Below are positions 12,320 through 25,231 of a stretch of 64,000 nucleotides of DNA, piece by piece. This DNA comes from Siderastrea siderea. Its lineage: Eukaryota > Cnidaria > Anthozoa > Scleractinia > Rhizangiidae. The notes under the pieces are model-generated. The model was not told where the DNA came from. It worked only from the letters and a program-made list of their open reading frames with translations, and made no database searches. The translations under genes and the position numbers were made by a program. The DNA lies in NCBI GenBank assembly GCA_964030785.1, contig OZ034971.1, forward strand, positions 16,747,400 through 16,811,399, written 5' to 3'. Position 1 is the stretch's first letter; every line of letters begins with the position of its first letter.

Positions 12320-13428
12320 TGTGAAATGAGTTCCTCGTGTGTGTTTCGGAACGATGTATTGGTGTGAAAAACAGCACTTTTGACCGTCAGAGAGACTCCA
12401 CTTTAAAACAGATTGGAGACACCAAGCCTGTATATTGTTGTCCAATTAGTGCTATCAGTCACTCTAGTGCACTTTGAAACGTCAATTAGTATCGTAGTGT
12501 CCATTTCCCCGCCATTAGGATTCATTGTTACCAGGTCAGCTATGTTTCTGCGCAGAGATTTTTCTCTGAAGCACGAAACTATTAAGGAAAAAGACGTTTG
12601 AATTGTGGGAATGTTAACTTAATGTTAACTAAAACCTTTAAAATGCCTGATTGAGGTTAATTTTTCTTGAGATTTTGGGCAAACCTAGCGTTAAGTTTTC
12701 AACTTCCGGTTAAGATCATTTACTGACCGGAAAGGGATAGTCCACGATTAAACCGGAAGTTTGAGTATAACGGCGTAACAAATACGTACAAATCCTTTCA
12801 ATTTTTGTTTGATTTTTCTGGAACTGTTGAAACAAAAGTACATTCTTTTTAAAATACGGACACCAAAGGGATGAGAGTCGATGATGAGAGTCCGTATTAC
12901 AGTGGCCTGTCTGTGTCCGTACTATGGAGGGTCCATAAGGAAAGGATCAGTGTGTTAAATAACGAATCCCAGTCAAGAATCCGACAGCGAAATTTCTTAT
13001 GTAAATCCTGAAACGTCAAGATAAAAATTTCTGCAGACGAAAATGTTTTGAAACCACCCGTTATTTAGCTGTTCCAGTTAAATTTAGCGGAGTATTTCCT
13101 GGTTTTAAATGTATTGAATTGAACAAGCTCATTTCCGTCGTGCGACATTTTTATCTTTTCTTGTTCCGGATTTTCCATCAATTGAAGTTCCTCGCCCAAA
13201 ATCACTTCTAATCAAGTGAAAATTAATTTTGCCCAAATAAACCTCGTTGGTTTTCTAGTTATACGGCAGCAACTAGTTAAATACATTGAAAAACTATTTG
13301 TATTCAGCTCTGTCGAAACAAGTAGTCAATACAATTTTCTTTACCAGTATATACACTTTGCTTTACTTTATCTTTTATTTACCTGACCGAGCTCACATTT
13401 AATTCAAGTACTCGATGAATTTGGCATT

Positions 13429-13430
<2 letters not shown>
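12320..13430. other. 5' flank of homeobox copy A and intergenic sequence
   Basis: Presumably contains the promoter of copy A, which is transcribed leftward. The conserved block found upstream of copies B, C and D was not recognised here. No other feature seen. Confidence 0.45.

Positions 13431-13490
<60 letters not shown>
13431..13490. repeat. (TAA)n microsatellite
   Basis: About 20 perfect TAA units, followed by CTTTATTTAAAGACG, a phrase typical of the 3' end of a minus-strand retroposon whose tail is the trinucleotide repeat. Only the tail is clear. Confidence 0.9.
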
Positions 13491-13491
<1 letters not shown>

Positions 13492-15994
13492 TTTATTTAA
13501 AGACGAGGTAAAGCACTTAACAGCATAGCTGAAAAAACATGCGGCCCTCATTAAAAGCTATTTAAAAATATAGCAGGAATTTCTTATACTGCTACAGATC
13601 CAGGACGGTACCTAGTGTCACAAAAGAACTACCTACTAGCAACCTAATCGGAATTTTTCTTGATGCTTCTCGGTTAGTTCCGTTAGAATCCAACGTAAGA
13701 CGAATGATAACATCAAAGACTGACAGTCGCCAAAACGCGTATACCCTTTTTCTTGCTACGCATTTAAACTGGGCAATTCAAGAAGATACAAAGCCGCCGA
13801 ACCACATATCTATTCTTTTTAGCTGTCCAATCATCCTTGCAATTAGTTTTATGTTTTATTCAATATAACGGATCCTGATCTACACCAAGATCCGGCTTCA
13901 CCTCGTTGCTGTTTGTCCAAGTAGTCTGGTCCTTGCAATTATTGAAGAGTTAAAGGGTGAGTGCCTTGTCAGTTTTATTTCATGAACCCGTGTTTTGGGG
14001 CCATAGGCCAGTTACGACTGTTTGGTTTCGGACCGTCAGAAAAGCGGTACAAACCTCAGGAGGGTCTACTTGAATTGTCTTTCTTCACTAAACAGTCGTT
14101 TGACGCGATGAAAACATTATTATTCTAAAAGTCATATCTTTTTCAGATATTTAAAATTGTTGTAACTCTATGAGACATGAGGAGTCTTTCAATTCTTCAA
14201 TTAGGATTTAATCCGCTATTTTTAGTGTAGTTTTGTCTTACCGTTTTAAGCTCAGTGTGACAACAACGACAACAAAAAAACACTGACATGCTACAGTAGA
14301 GCTGAAATTTTGATGCTAATCACATAGTTCTGTCCCAGTTGATAGAATATGTAGAATTTCAAGAAAGCTAAACGGTATCTAAACCCTTGAGCTAGACCAT
14401 TGATAGCTAGGGATAAAACGAGATTAGCCTAAAGAGTAGGTGGAGGTCTTATATCGACATCTTACACTGTGTACCTCTGGATGTTTCGATTTATCTTATG
14501 GCGGATCAAGAAAGGTTGTATAAAACATTATTTCAACATGTTGCGTGAAAAGATATTGAGGTTGGGTTGGCGCATTGAAAATGATTAGTTTCCAAACCCT
14601 GATTAGGAATATTCGAGGTTTACAAATTTCGTACGGAAAATATACAAAAGCTAAGGATCTTATTGACAGATGTTCTTAAACTGTAGTTTTCATGTCCTAG
14701 AAAAAGCCAAGAAGTTTTCCTGATGGAGACCAAGGTTTCTACAGATACTGACTACGTTTTAAAATGGAATCAGCCAAGCGGTCGCATCGATGAGGTCGAG
14801 AAACTGAACGGCATATGTGTTTGCAAAGAAATAGCGATGACAGTAATCAAATTAAGATCATTCCTTATGTAGTCTTCTTTCAACAAATTAATGTTACATG
14901 TCACCCGCGGCTGTGAGTCCTTGATTCATTTTTCAAAAAGTCATCGGGGCAAGACCTCACAGGGATTCTCATTTTAGATTCAACGTCTGTAATTCCTTTG
15001 TTCAGCTTGTTGTGTAGACAGCTTGCTGCAATTTAGAAGGCCATGAAGTGCTTGAAAAGTCATTTCTCTCAAAGAGGCCGTAGAGGAGGTTCTGTTTTTC
15101 TGGCATTTGATTTTTTCGATTCCTTTTTACTGTCCTTTACAGTTTAAATGTGTTATAGACGTTTATTATTAGGTTCACTTTGTTTTTCGACTTTCTGGGC
15201 ATGAGAAGAAGACGCAAGCATGCTGAGATTTCCAAGTATAGTGTCTCAATACTTTGTACGAGGTAAAGGTACGGTGGTCTCGTGTTACTTTGTCGATCCA
15301 AAGCCGCTGTGATCTCTTGAAGGAGGATACTTGACTGCCGCATTATCTATCTCCTGCCTAATGCATAGCTGGGTTTTGAAGAGCCTTGGTCAAGAGGAAA
15401 TAATGCCCAAAAAAATGATACATGAAAGAGCGAAGAACAGTTACTTTGGCCAACTGGAATCGGTTTAAAAAAAAAACTGGCAAACGGAAATTACGGCTAA
15501 GCTAAATAGAAATTTCTAGCCTAAATTTCTAGCCCGTTTTTAGCCTATTTTCCAAAAATAAAAAGGCTGTAAGAAGTTGCATATTAGCATGATTAAATTA
15601 CATAACTCCTGTAATAAAACATCTGTTAGACACTTCAGCAGAGGAAGGAACATGGGCCAGACGCTTCCGATCAGGAATTCTTCCTACAATTAAGCTGACA
15701 AGCCCACAAATATGAGCCTCACTTTTTATGATTCGCTTAATATCCCATGATGCACCATGACGGACCAGCAAGTGGTTGCTTTTTCCATGGTGGTTTCTGA
15801 CGTCATCTCCGCTTACACCCTTCGACACAAGATGACGATTATTTGCACTTTAGGTTGTAACTGAAAACCCAGTTTCTAATACGTTCCTTGCTACAAAAAT
15901 GTCCCTTCATTGAAATGTGTTTGGGTAGGGTTACCTACATACTATTATTAGCCGTGAAACAGCTGTCAATTCTCTATGGTCCTCCTGAGACAGA
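13491..15994. other. intergenic with possible decayed retroelement scraps
   Basis: No gene supported. Around 14700-14780 the plus strand reads VFLMETKVSTDTDYVLKW, reminiscent of a LINE endonuclease, but it is broken on both sides. Minus-strand ORFs at 15137-15343 and 15598-15828 show no recognised motif. Confidence 0.4.
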
Positions 15995-16075
15995 CCTGTG
16001 CATCAGTCATCTCTCACGATCCTTTAGACACTAGGAGCGCGTGCATCAGTCATCTCAAGCCGGTTTGAATACTAT
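15995..16075. repeat. two degenerate units of the ~41-43-bp satellite
   Basis: GTGCATCAGTCATCTC occurs at 15998 and again at 16041 (period 43), with a GGTTTGAATACTA tail on the second unit. The same sequence logic (cGTGCATCcGTCATcTCAc...GTTTGgATACTA) makes up the arrays at 21190 and 21568. Confidence 0.65.
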
Positions 16076-16449
16076 AAACGGGTACTAACATCGCCGCGTC
16101 TGAATTAGCCTAGACACGCCTGCTGCATCATACAAATTCTTCTTACCGGTCTCCATACATTTCGTTAAGTACTAATTGGGAGAGCTTATTTAAACATTAA
16201 AAAAATCATCTTGAGTGGTCATTTGCCTAATTCTCAAATACAAAAAGGAATAACAGATTGATCCGTTGTCGCCCTATCTTTTTATCGTCGCACTAGAAAT
16301 AAACATTGTGGGCATTGTGTAACAATGAAGTAAAATAAACTACTTTTGCAAACGACTAGTTATCCACACCTATCAATGCACTCTCAAATCAGCACTTGAT
16401 CAATTTAGCACCTGCTCGGGACTAAATTTTTTTTTCAACACTTTTTTGA

Positions 16450-19400
16450 ACTGAGACAACACAAATTTACGACACATCGGCTCTTAACAATAATTAACAA
16501 CTATATTTTAATATGAAATTACAAGTAACAAGTTAATACAAGTTCTTAAAAAACAGAAGAAAAGAACAAAGTACGTAAATTACATAAACATATTGGTATC
16601 AGGCAAAAAAAGTAACATGTCCCGCTGGGTGTTCTTGCCTCGGCTCTCAGCATCCACGCGACCTTTGTTTGATTTTTGCAAAAAATTGCAGATTAATTAT
16701 TCCTCTGAGGCCCACTACTTCTTAAAATAAGCTACACTGTTGTTGTCAAGAGCTATCTGTTTTTCAATTTCCATGGAGTTCATAATAAGTTGCATGTAAT
16801 ACCTGTAGTATAGGGAGGGTCTTCACTTAGTCTGCACGTGTATATCAATATAGTGTCTAGCAAGAAGAAGAAAGTAATGAAGAAGGCAAAGAAGTTAAGG
16901 CAAAGAGTAGGAGAGAAGGAGACATTCGTCAGAGTAAGATTCTGAGAAATCCATTGGAAAGCGTTTTTCCAAAAGGTCTGAGTTTATTTGCAGCACCAAA
17001 ACAAATGCACAAGAGTTTCAGAGGCGTCATCACAAAAAGAACAGGAGTTAACCTCTTTTAACCCTATCTTATGAAGAAAGTCATTTTTAGCTACCCGTCT
17101 GTGTAGAAACTTAAACTAGAAAACTCTTAATTTGGTTTCCGTTGTACATAAAAAGGGAAAACGATAAGTGTTTTCCCAATCCACCTCCAAATTTCCAATT
17201 ACAGGGTTGATGGTTTTTTTCAATGATACATTCGTAAAATGTTTTGCAAACCTTCGAGGATGAGGGTAGAAGTCTTACATCTTTTCGAGTAGGGTTATTT
17301 AGGGTTGAAAAACACTGTTTTCTAAAGTGTTTTAATGCTCACACTACTTTCAAATACTCTAGGTAGTTAGTCTTGATGTCGTACTGAGCCCTATAAAGTC
17401 GCGTAGCTTATGAGGTTCTGCTCAGCATCAAGCAGTCTCTGATTTCCTTCACTCCTGCATTAAACCACGATTAATAGAAGAATGATCTGTTCTCTATTCT
17501 TAGGAGGGAGTTATGCCAGATCTGGGGGGACAAAAAGTCTGTTAAATTGAGCATTGGAACCTCTTGCCGTTTTAGGTTACTTGAAAACACCAATTTGCCA
17601 CCGTGCCTTTCGAGATAATAATTGAAAAAAGACTTCGTCGAGATAACCTTTTACCCATCTCATTTTCAAAAGTTAAAGCTTTGAATATCAATCACTTTTA
17701 ACCCTCCTTTATTATAGCTGTTGATCATTTCTGTCCTTTTGATTTTATCACTTTTGCCATCCCAAAGGAAGTCGTATAACAGGGAGTTGATTTACTTAAC
17801 TACACTTGGGGAGTTGGAAGAGAGGACAAAACGTAAACAATTTGTGATGCAATTCTACCCAGGAGAGACAGCCTCAATGTCCTTTAAATCTGACGTCGAA
17901 AACCAAACTCCCAAGGCGTAGACTTTCCTGTCTGCCCAAGTTATCGGTTTGTTTGAAGGGACAATAGCATTCGAATTTTTAACTGATCCTATCCAGAGGG
18001 CTTCGATTTTCTCGTAATTAACTTTCAGACCAGAAATGTCCGTAAATATGTCGAGTAAATATAGCGTCCTCGAGAAGAAGAGTTTTCGTAGCCATCTAAA
18101 ATCATTGTCGTATCATCTGCATATTGTGAGAGATTGCACTCAGTGCCGCTTGTTTTAATACCACGAATTTCTTCATCTTTCCTTATTGCATTGCCCAGGA
18201 CTTCAGCGCATAAAATAAATAGACAGGGCGAAAGCGGACATCCCTGTATCACGCCAAGGCTGAAAGTAAAGAAGTCGGTAGACCATCCATTGTTTTGGGT
18301 ACAACTTCTTGTATCTGTATAAAATAATTTAATCCATGTCACCAAAGAGGTTCCAAAGTTAACACGTTTCAGTGTTTTCTCAATAAAAGACCGTTCTATC
18401 GTATCGAAGGCTGCTTCGAAGTCAATGAATGTTTGTTCTTCTTGGGCACGAGGGTAATAAGTCCTCTCCTCTGCGTGATTGATAAACAGCCCTTTGCGTG
18501 CACAAAATTCAAGGCACCTAGTAAGAGTTCTTTGATATCTTCCCAGAACACTTTGTAGAATTCAGCCTGAAGACCGACACTTCCAGGACTTCTGTTTGGT
18601 GCCATAGTTTTTAATCTTTCGAAACATTCTTCGTTAGTCAATAGACCTTCGCATTCTTTTCGCGCCTGCTCCTAAAGTGTCCCAGTGGAACCTTCAGGGA
18701 GGAAAATGCCGTCATAATCCGAATGAATCTTTATGCGTCACTTGGCTTTACTCCTTATTTGCTTTTTTGAACATCCATCCTAAGTTGAAATACCAGTCCC
18801 AATCTTCTCAATCGAAAGAAAGGAGGTAACTGAGAACCTTCTTGAAAAAGGCGGGATTGACGTCGTTCGGTGCATAGATGTTTACTAAAGTTATGAACTT
18901 ATTTTCTATCTTTAATCATGTCAATTATAATAAATCTTCCTTCTGGATCGGAAAATTGTCTCATGTCTTCGAACTCAAAATTGTTGTTGAACAATACACA
19001 CGCTTGCATCCCTGCGCTACAATTGAAAGGCTGCTAAAGAAGGCTGAGGATCCCCATTCTGAAGAGCACAAGGGTTCCTTCTCTTTGGCGTCACTTGGCT
19101 TTACTCCTTATTTGCTTTTTTGAACATCCATCCTAAGTTGAAATACCAGTCCCAATCTTCTCAATCGAAAGAAAGGAGGTAACTGAGAACCTTCTTGAAA
19201 AAGGCGGGATTGACGTCGTTCGGTGCATAGATGTTTACTAAAGTTATGATCTTATTTTCTATCTTTAATCATGTCAATTATAATAAATCTTCCTTCTGGA
19301 TCGGAAAATTGTCTCATGTCTTCGAACTCAAAATTATTGTTGAACAATACACACGCTTGCACCCCTGCGCTACAATTGAAAGGCTGCTAAAGAAGGCTGA

Positions 19401-19610
19401 GGATCCCCATTCTGAAGAGCACAAGGGTTCCTTCTCTTTGGTGCAGTGGACGTCTTGTAAAAAAAGATTGAGAATTTTTTCATTCTAAGCCATCGGAAGG
19501 TTTCGTGTCTTTTCAAGGCGTTCGAGAAGCCCCTCACATTCAGAGAACAAATAACTACTTTGTCAATTGGAGTAGAATTGTTGATTATTAGGTGGTGAAT
19601 AAACAAGGGC
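16450..19610 (-). mobile_element. L1/Tx1-like LINE, internally deleted and dead
   Basis: Read on the minus strand from right to left: an AP-endonuclease start (VICSLNVRGFSNALKRHETF, about 19560), a duplicated endonuclease segment with DPEGRFIIIDMI and FFKKVLSYLLSFD, the RT start (MAPNRSPGSVGLQAEFYKVFW, about 18590), then FIDFEAAFDTIERSF, QGCPLSPCLFILCAE and the catalytic box YADDTT (about 18120), then SLLYDFLWDGKSDKIKR (about 17740), and a C-terminal region ending near 16690. The step from LVPKKNK straight to TFIDFEAAFDTI shows that the RT fingers are deleted, and the end of the endonuclease is also missing. Several stops and frameshifts are present. The remaining left part is probably the 3' UTR. 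It belongs to the same broad clade as the LINE at 61745-63338. Confidence 0.8.
18735..19440. repeat. 353-bp tandem duplication inside the LINE
   Basis: GCGTCACTTGGCTTTACTCC begins at 18735 and again at 19088, and the following about 350 bp are nearly identical. The differences are a few substitutions (such as AACTTA/ATCTTA and TTGTTG/TTATTG). The duplicated piece is part of the LINE endonuclease. The near-identity makes the duplication far younger than the element's decay. Confidence 0.9.
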
Positions 19611-20099
19611 GCTTAAATACGAGAAGAGGCATTCCAGTAACACCTAGCAGGACCGATGAATGTTTTGAACAGAAACAAAAGAGAAACATTCAGTACTAAC
19701 AAGAGAAATATATCTTACGACGAGAGCAAAAACTATATCTAAAACGAAAATTATCACAACAAAAAACAAAACAGGATTTAAATTACCGTGAGCTGAGTAA
19801 TGCATGGTAATGCGAAAGGGAAAGCCGGGGAAAAACACATTAAGTTTAAGAAGCGAAGTTACGCTTCGTCTAGACATTGGCTTGCCCCGCACCTCGTACC
19901 CAGGTCTCCTGGGCCTAAAATTTAATAAGGACAAAAAGGAAGCTCTTGGAAGCAGCTACAATAACTGCCAGCCGCTGGATAATTCTATTGTAAATAAGCC
20001 TATTAAGATTCTATTTAATTTTACTTATGACTAGTGCGTCAAACAGGAATGAAACTTTGAAGGGATTTTGAGTTAACGTAAAAAAACTAACCAATTGGC
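19611..20099. other. spacer between two LINE remnants
   Basis: No gene. A small inverted repeat (GAAGCG...CGCTTC, about 19850-19867) and CCCAGG...CCTGGG (about 19898-19915) suggest the end of an unidentified repeat. Confidence 0.35.
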
Positions 20100-21180
20100 A
20101 ATGGAGACATCTCACATTATTTGAGAAAAAAAATTATGTACCGGGCATCTCCTCTTTGTTTAAACAAAGATCTCATCAAGCAAGTTAACTCTATTTTGTA
20201 CAGTTTTGTTTGGAAAGGGAAAAATGAAATAAGGCGATTAACACAAAATTGCTGACTGTAAAGATGGAGGATTGTGTATGCCCCATAGTCTCTAATCAAT
20301 ACCCAACGAATAATCTGTGTTAAAAGTATACAGAGGAGAGAGAGAAAAAGGAGGGAAGTTCTCGCTCATGCATTGTAGGTTTAATACAGCAAATCGTCGT
20401 AATGACCTATCGAGAATGTTTATGCTCTTGTCTAAATATGCTGAAAAGCAAACATTTAGCAAAGAAGAAGTCTTAGGTGAGGTACTGTGGAACAACAAAT
20501 ACCTATTTGTTGGAAACATAAGGGAAACATAAGTAAATCGTTTACTTTGGTAATATTCTACCTCCCAGTGGTCAAATTAAGTCTTGGAAGGATTTGAAGG
20601 AAATAGGTCTCAACCTAAATGACTTCATGCTACTATTAGGAATATATGATGCAATTCCAGTTTCCTGAAAAACTATGCTCAACTCTTACACTGCCGCACC
20701 ACAACCTTGTTATTTTAATTCAACAAGCAATGTCTTTATTTTGAAATGCATGATGAATCACTAAACTGGTAGAAAACCTATTACCAACTGAGGAAACTTT
20801 ACTGGGAAATGATCAAGCAAATACAAGTACTCCCCACGGAACAAAAAAAAAATATGCCACTTTGTACAACAATTAGGATCTTGACTGGCAACAAATTTAT
20901 CTCATCTCACACGTGGTTACACTACATACAAAAACAAAGAATTTCCAATGCAAACTCAGATTCTCCTCAAGATGAAATTCAGGTAGTTAATACCAAGTTG
21001 TGCATTTTTTGTGGAACTCAGAAGAAATCCTCGAGCATCTTTTCATCCACTGTACTGAAACTTACTGGTGAATACTGGAGGTCTGTCTTTCTTTGATTAA
21101 ACAGATTATGATCCTATCACAGTCATTTAATGACGTGGATGTAACTTTTGGCATTATTGATAAAACAGAACACTGGTACG
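20100..21180 (+). mobile_element. L1/Tx1-like LINE 3' remnant, opposite orientation
   Basis: Plus-strand fragments in several frames: VNSILYSFVWKGKNEIRRL (about 20180-20245), FGNILPPSGQIKSWKDLKEI (about 20550-20610), VNTKLCIFCGTQ (about 20985-21020) and EEILEHLFIHCTETYW (about 21025-21075). The first is the conserved post-RT box also seen in the other LINEs here (FLWNGK/DFLWDGK). The last two form the C-terminal C-x2-C...H-x4-C knuckle. Many stops. The remnant ends directly against the 41-bp satellite. Confidence 0.65.
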
Positions 21181-21189
21181 AATGTTAGG

Positions 21190-21300
21190 AACGCGTGCAT
21201 CCGTCATATCACTAAGTTTGGATACTGAAGAACGCGTGCATCCGTCATATCACTAAGTTTGGATACTGAAGAACGCGTATACCGTCATTTCACCAAGATT
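21190..21300. repeat. 41-bp satellite, tandem units
   Basis: Units start AACGCGTGCATCCG at 21190, 21231 and 21272, an exact 41-bp period. Units 1 and 2 are essentially identical; unit 3 is decayed. A short CGGGTAGCAC repeat follows at about 21321-21352. Confidence 0.9.
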
Positions 21301-21361
21301 GTAGCAAACAATGTAAGGCACCGGGTAGCACTCGGGTAGCACCGGGTAGCACAATTTAGAC

Positions 21362-21563
21362 ATTTTTACAGTGTATGTGAGAGTGCTATGAAGAGAGCAA
21401 ACGCCCTATTGAATTTCCCTCGGCCACGTGGCCGCCGAGGTCAAAGATTTTTCTTTGTTTCTCAGTGTTAATCTTTGATTTCCTTTTCAAGGCCTGTGGC
21501 CGGGGGATTAATTCAATATGGCGTTTGCTCACTTCATAGCACTCTCACTCACACCGTAAAATT
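21362..21563. mobile_element. foldback MITE with ~50-bp terminal inverted repeats
   Basis: The left arm (TTTTACAGTGTATGTGAGAG..., through GTGCTATGAAGAGAGC and AAACGCCCTATTGAATT) matches the reverse complement of the right arm (AATTCAATATGGCGTTTGC..., TTCATAGCACTCTCAC, CACCGTAAAA) with only a few mismatches over about 50 bp. The centre also folds (CGGCCACGTGGCCG; TCAAAGATT...AATCTTTGA). There is no coding capacity, so it would depend on a transposase supplied elsewhere. It sits between blocks of the 41-bp satellite. Confidence 0.85.
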
Positions 21564-21567
21564 TTTT

Positions 21568-21705
21568 TCTTACTAAGTTTGAATGCTAGAAACTCGTGTA
21601 TCATTCATCTTACCACGTTTGAATACTAGGAGCGAGTGAATTAGTCATCTCACTAAGTTTGCATGCTAGGAACTCGTGTATCCGTCATCTCACAATGGCT
21701 GAACT
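21568..21705. repeat. 41-bp satellite, degenerate units on the far side of the MITE
   Basis: Three diverged units with the pattern ACTAAGTTTG(A/C)ATgCTAGgAaCtCGTGtATcCGTCATcTCAC. They continue the array that ends near 21300, consistent with the MITE having inserted into a longer array. Confidence 0.75.
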
Positions 21706-24700
21706 GACTAGGAAAGGGTGCATCTTCTATATAAAAGCTCACATACAAACACACAAACAATTTGCTTGGGTAACGTTTATTATGATAATATCTAATTATT
21801 TGCAGTTAATTGTCAGCCAAATTTTCCGACACAGGAATACTAATAACTAATTTCTTTAATAAATATCACCAATTGTGTGTATCACTAATTATTGTTTTAG
21901 CATAACCAAAAGCAAGGTTGGGATCTTTCAAACTTAGCTATGGGTTATTATTGAGAAGGTTGGTAATACACGCTGTAAGAAAGGCGTTTCAATCAACCTC
22001 ATTATTAGCGCTCTTTTTTTCCTACTTTTGATTCAATCGTGGGGACAAGTGGTCCGTACTTTCTTTCTTGCTTTCTTCTTTCAATAATTTCTTAAGCACC
22101 TATCAACGGTCGAGGCCAGTTCAAGTGTAACATGACCACCATCGCCTGAATACAAAAGGCTTTTTTATTTAGGAGACACCACGAGGTTTTTAAAAGGCAA
22201 GCTGCGTTGGAGTGAGGCGCGCAGTCGGCGCTGGAGTCTATTAATCAGAACCCCGCCGGGAAAAATTGAACGTCTCTAATAATAGCATACACGGACACTT
22301 TTGAAACAAAAAATGGTTTAAAAAAGGCATTTTCATGACTTATTTTCTTACTGTTGGAATGCAGGTGCGCCAAAGTCAAAACGTCGGATAGAAAGAATAT
22401 CTAGAAATCCACATCATTCCGCTATCAAAATAAATTTAAATGCTACAAAATAAAAAATAGGAGTCTCTTTAACACACAACATTTGACTCAAAGCCGGTAT
22501 AAAATGAAGCACAACCTGAAGTGGAAAGGGGGCCTTGTAGAACAGTTCGAAGACGTAAATCATCCTCTTTGAATGGAATAACACTCGGCGTCAAAATGGT
22601 AGATCGTGAAAAGGTGAAAATGAAGCCTTCAGTAGCACGATGACCAATTTGAACAAATACACACGGCAAACAAAGTAAAAAACGCTAGAATAGTTTCTAG
22701 TGCAAGTAAATGGAGGTAGATAATATAAAAGATCTATAAATAGAGAAAAATAAAACACAAATTTGACATAATTATTACACTCCACAGTGATAAATTAGTA
22801 ATTGAGGTGTGATGTCTGACAGAAAAGGTGTGCCTGTTACTCTGACAGTTAAAAATGTTGCCACCTTTTACTGGTGATCTTTTCTTTATGAAAAACATTT
22901 TACTAGATCGCTTACTGTGAAAAACAAAAACGCCCTTAGACGCTCAAATGGTCTTTGTAGTTTAATTTCATATATACTAGAATTGTATCTGTAGACTATT
23001 GTATCTGAATACTGCCTGTGTCTTGATGGATTTATCGAACACCTAGTGCAACTGGCTGGTCTGCTTCACACGTGCAAGTTTCTCAATAACCTCGTGTATT
23101 TTTGCTCATATTCCAAATCAAGAATGGAAAGCTGTCAGTTTTTGAATTTACAGAACATTTCGGTCAGATTTCCAATTAGTTATTTCACAGGGATTCTAAG
23201 CTCAGAGCATGGCGGCATTCACAATAGCTCTCTCTCTTTCTCTCTACTGTTCATTTGCATAACAAAAACATAATTGAACTCTCTGGTTGTTATATGGCTG
23301 GTTCTGGTTAGAGTTAGTTCACTTTCCACAAGTAGGCGGTAACCTTGCTTAAAGCTGAGAAATTTCTTTTCTGTCAGGGGGTGGAGCACAACCTGTTAAA
23401 CACCAAACATTAGTGGGACACTCTAACATAACGCGTGAAACCTTTGTCCAATTAAAAGCACATTGTTACTAACAGGAGCCTTTGAGGCCACTTGAACGAA
23501 AAAAATAAAGCAGCCCTCGCCTTGGGGTTAAGCACTATATCAGGTGAGTTCTTGTGCGCTGAAACACGTCTCACGTCTCACGTCTCATGTTTAGGAAGTA
23601 GTAAAAGTTTATTTAAGGAATATAATTTGATAATTTTAATTATTTTAAAAAATCTTGCGAAACCAACAACTAAGTTCAGTCTGAAACGACAGGCTTTAGG
23701 AAAGTTAAGATACACTGTGTACCAACAATACATTGGTATAAACACCCTGGTAATAAACCCAAAACTAAAGGAAGTATTTTTGAAGAAGTTATTGTTTGTT
23801 CAGAAACAAAACTGTTCAACGAACAACAGCGAAGCGTAATTTCAAGTAGTAGACTGAAAGCCTTTACTTAGATGCGTGGAGGAAGGGGGACTGGAAAGTG
23901 CCCACATAGAAAGTTTTAATTATCATTTAAGGGGAATTTTTTTCAAAAAGAGGGTTAACCTCAAGTCGTAATTCTCCAACGCAGCGGAGAAGAACTGAGA
24001 TAATCACCGATGGGACATGAAGTTTCGTATTAATTGTTTATTTCATTTTATACAGTTAAAGACGTTTCTTTCTTATTGGCGTTTTTAAAAATTCAGACAT
24101 TTTATTTGACCAATAGTTGAACATCCCAGCTTTCTTGAATGATAACGAACTCTTCTTTTGTTTTTTCCAAAGAAATGGACCGAGCTGAAATGCTTGGCTT
24201 TGATTTTGTATGTACTCTTGCTCTTATAAGATCTGGGAAAATGTATCTGGTGAAGAGATGTATGTAACGACAAGATTTATATGACTAGAAGAGAGTACTT
24301 ATAACGAGACCAGAAGTGCAACGACCTGTTAGGATGCGAACCAAATTCCGTTCTAACCTCAACTCAAACTCAAACTCTAAATATTCATGCAAAAAAACAA
24401 AAACGTAGATTCAGATTTAAAATATTGAAAATAAGCATCACTAACCAAGTGACACGTACGTTGAAGCAGTAATTGGCTTAAACCGCCAATGTACGCTGAT
24501 TTCCTCTGAATATATTTGTTTGCACAATTAATACCTTTCTTAGAGTATTTGCGACTGAAAAGAAGGTCAAGCATGCGTAATACAATTATGGCAAGCACAC
24601 CGCAAGATTAAAAGCTGTTAGTACCACACGCAGTGAAGCAGATGGAAAAGTAGTACGGGAGGCTAACAAGTTAGAGATGTGGGGATCAAGACAAATACAA

Positions 24701-25176
24701 CGATATTTGTCAAAAGGAACTGTAAGACAACTATGGTTGCACTAACATTCACATTAGTATTCCAACGTAGTGCTGGAGATTTTACGTTTAAAGTTAAGTT
24801 TTAATAGAAAGAACTCACAAAAAGATAACTTTAAATCTGCTGGTGACCTTAACCTTGGTATTACTGTACCACTGATGTGCGTTTGTGTTGAATTTTTAAA
24901 GAATTCGGGCATGGCTAACAGTTTGCGTCAGCTTTTTGTCAGACACTGAAGCCAAAGAATCCGGAAAATCCCTAATCTATGGATTCCCTCTTGTGTTTTC
25001 TGTTGTGGAAGGTTTTGAGGATTTAAGTGGAATGTGCTAGCAAAGTTATATCTAGTTTTAATCACCGCGAAATTATCGGGAACTTGAACCAGACTGTTTA
25101 TATTTTTCCACTTTTAAAATGAAAGTGAAGTTGCTTATTATTTAAACAAAAGAAAGATCCGACGGTTCAGTGCGAG
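21706..25176. other. intergenic
   Basis: No gene or repeat that I can name. ORFs of 60-115 codons are AT-driven and lack motifs or splice context. Confidence 0.5.
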
Positions 25177-25184
25177 TATAAAAG
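25177..25184 (+). promoter_or_regulatory. candidate TATA box
   Basis: TATAAAAG 55 bp upstream of an ATG that opens a 52-codon ORF ending in a good splice donor. The spacing suits a start site near 25205-25215. It could serve the possible first exon at 25232. Confidence 0.35.
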
Positions 25185-25231
25185 ACGCTGATACTTGCTA
25201 CTTTTTATTCAAATGTCCTCTTTCAGAAAAA

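Noticed and set aside
12320..12445. N-terminal extension of homeobox copy A to the Met at 12445
   Set aside because: The MAS start at 12319 matches the other copies; the extra 42 residues have no counterpart and fit a 5' UTR.
14580..14900. LINE endonuclease fragment
   Set aside because: One suggestive phrase (VFLMETKVS) but no second motif in order; too weak to annotate.
18878..19488. Two near-identical plus-strand ORFs (MFTKVM...) as a duplicated gene pair
   Set aside because: They are antisense to the LINE endonuclease and exist only because of the 353-bp tandem duplication.
21190..21300. CRISPR-like regular repeats
   Set aside because: The 41-bp units abut with no spacers and the context is eukaryotic; it is a satellite.
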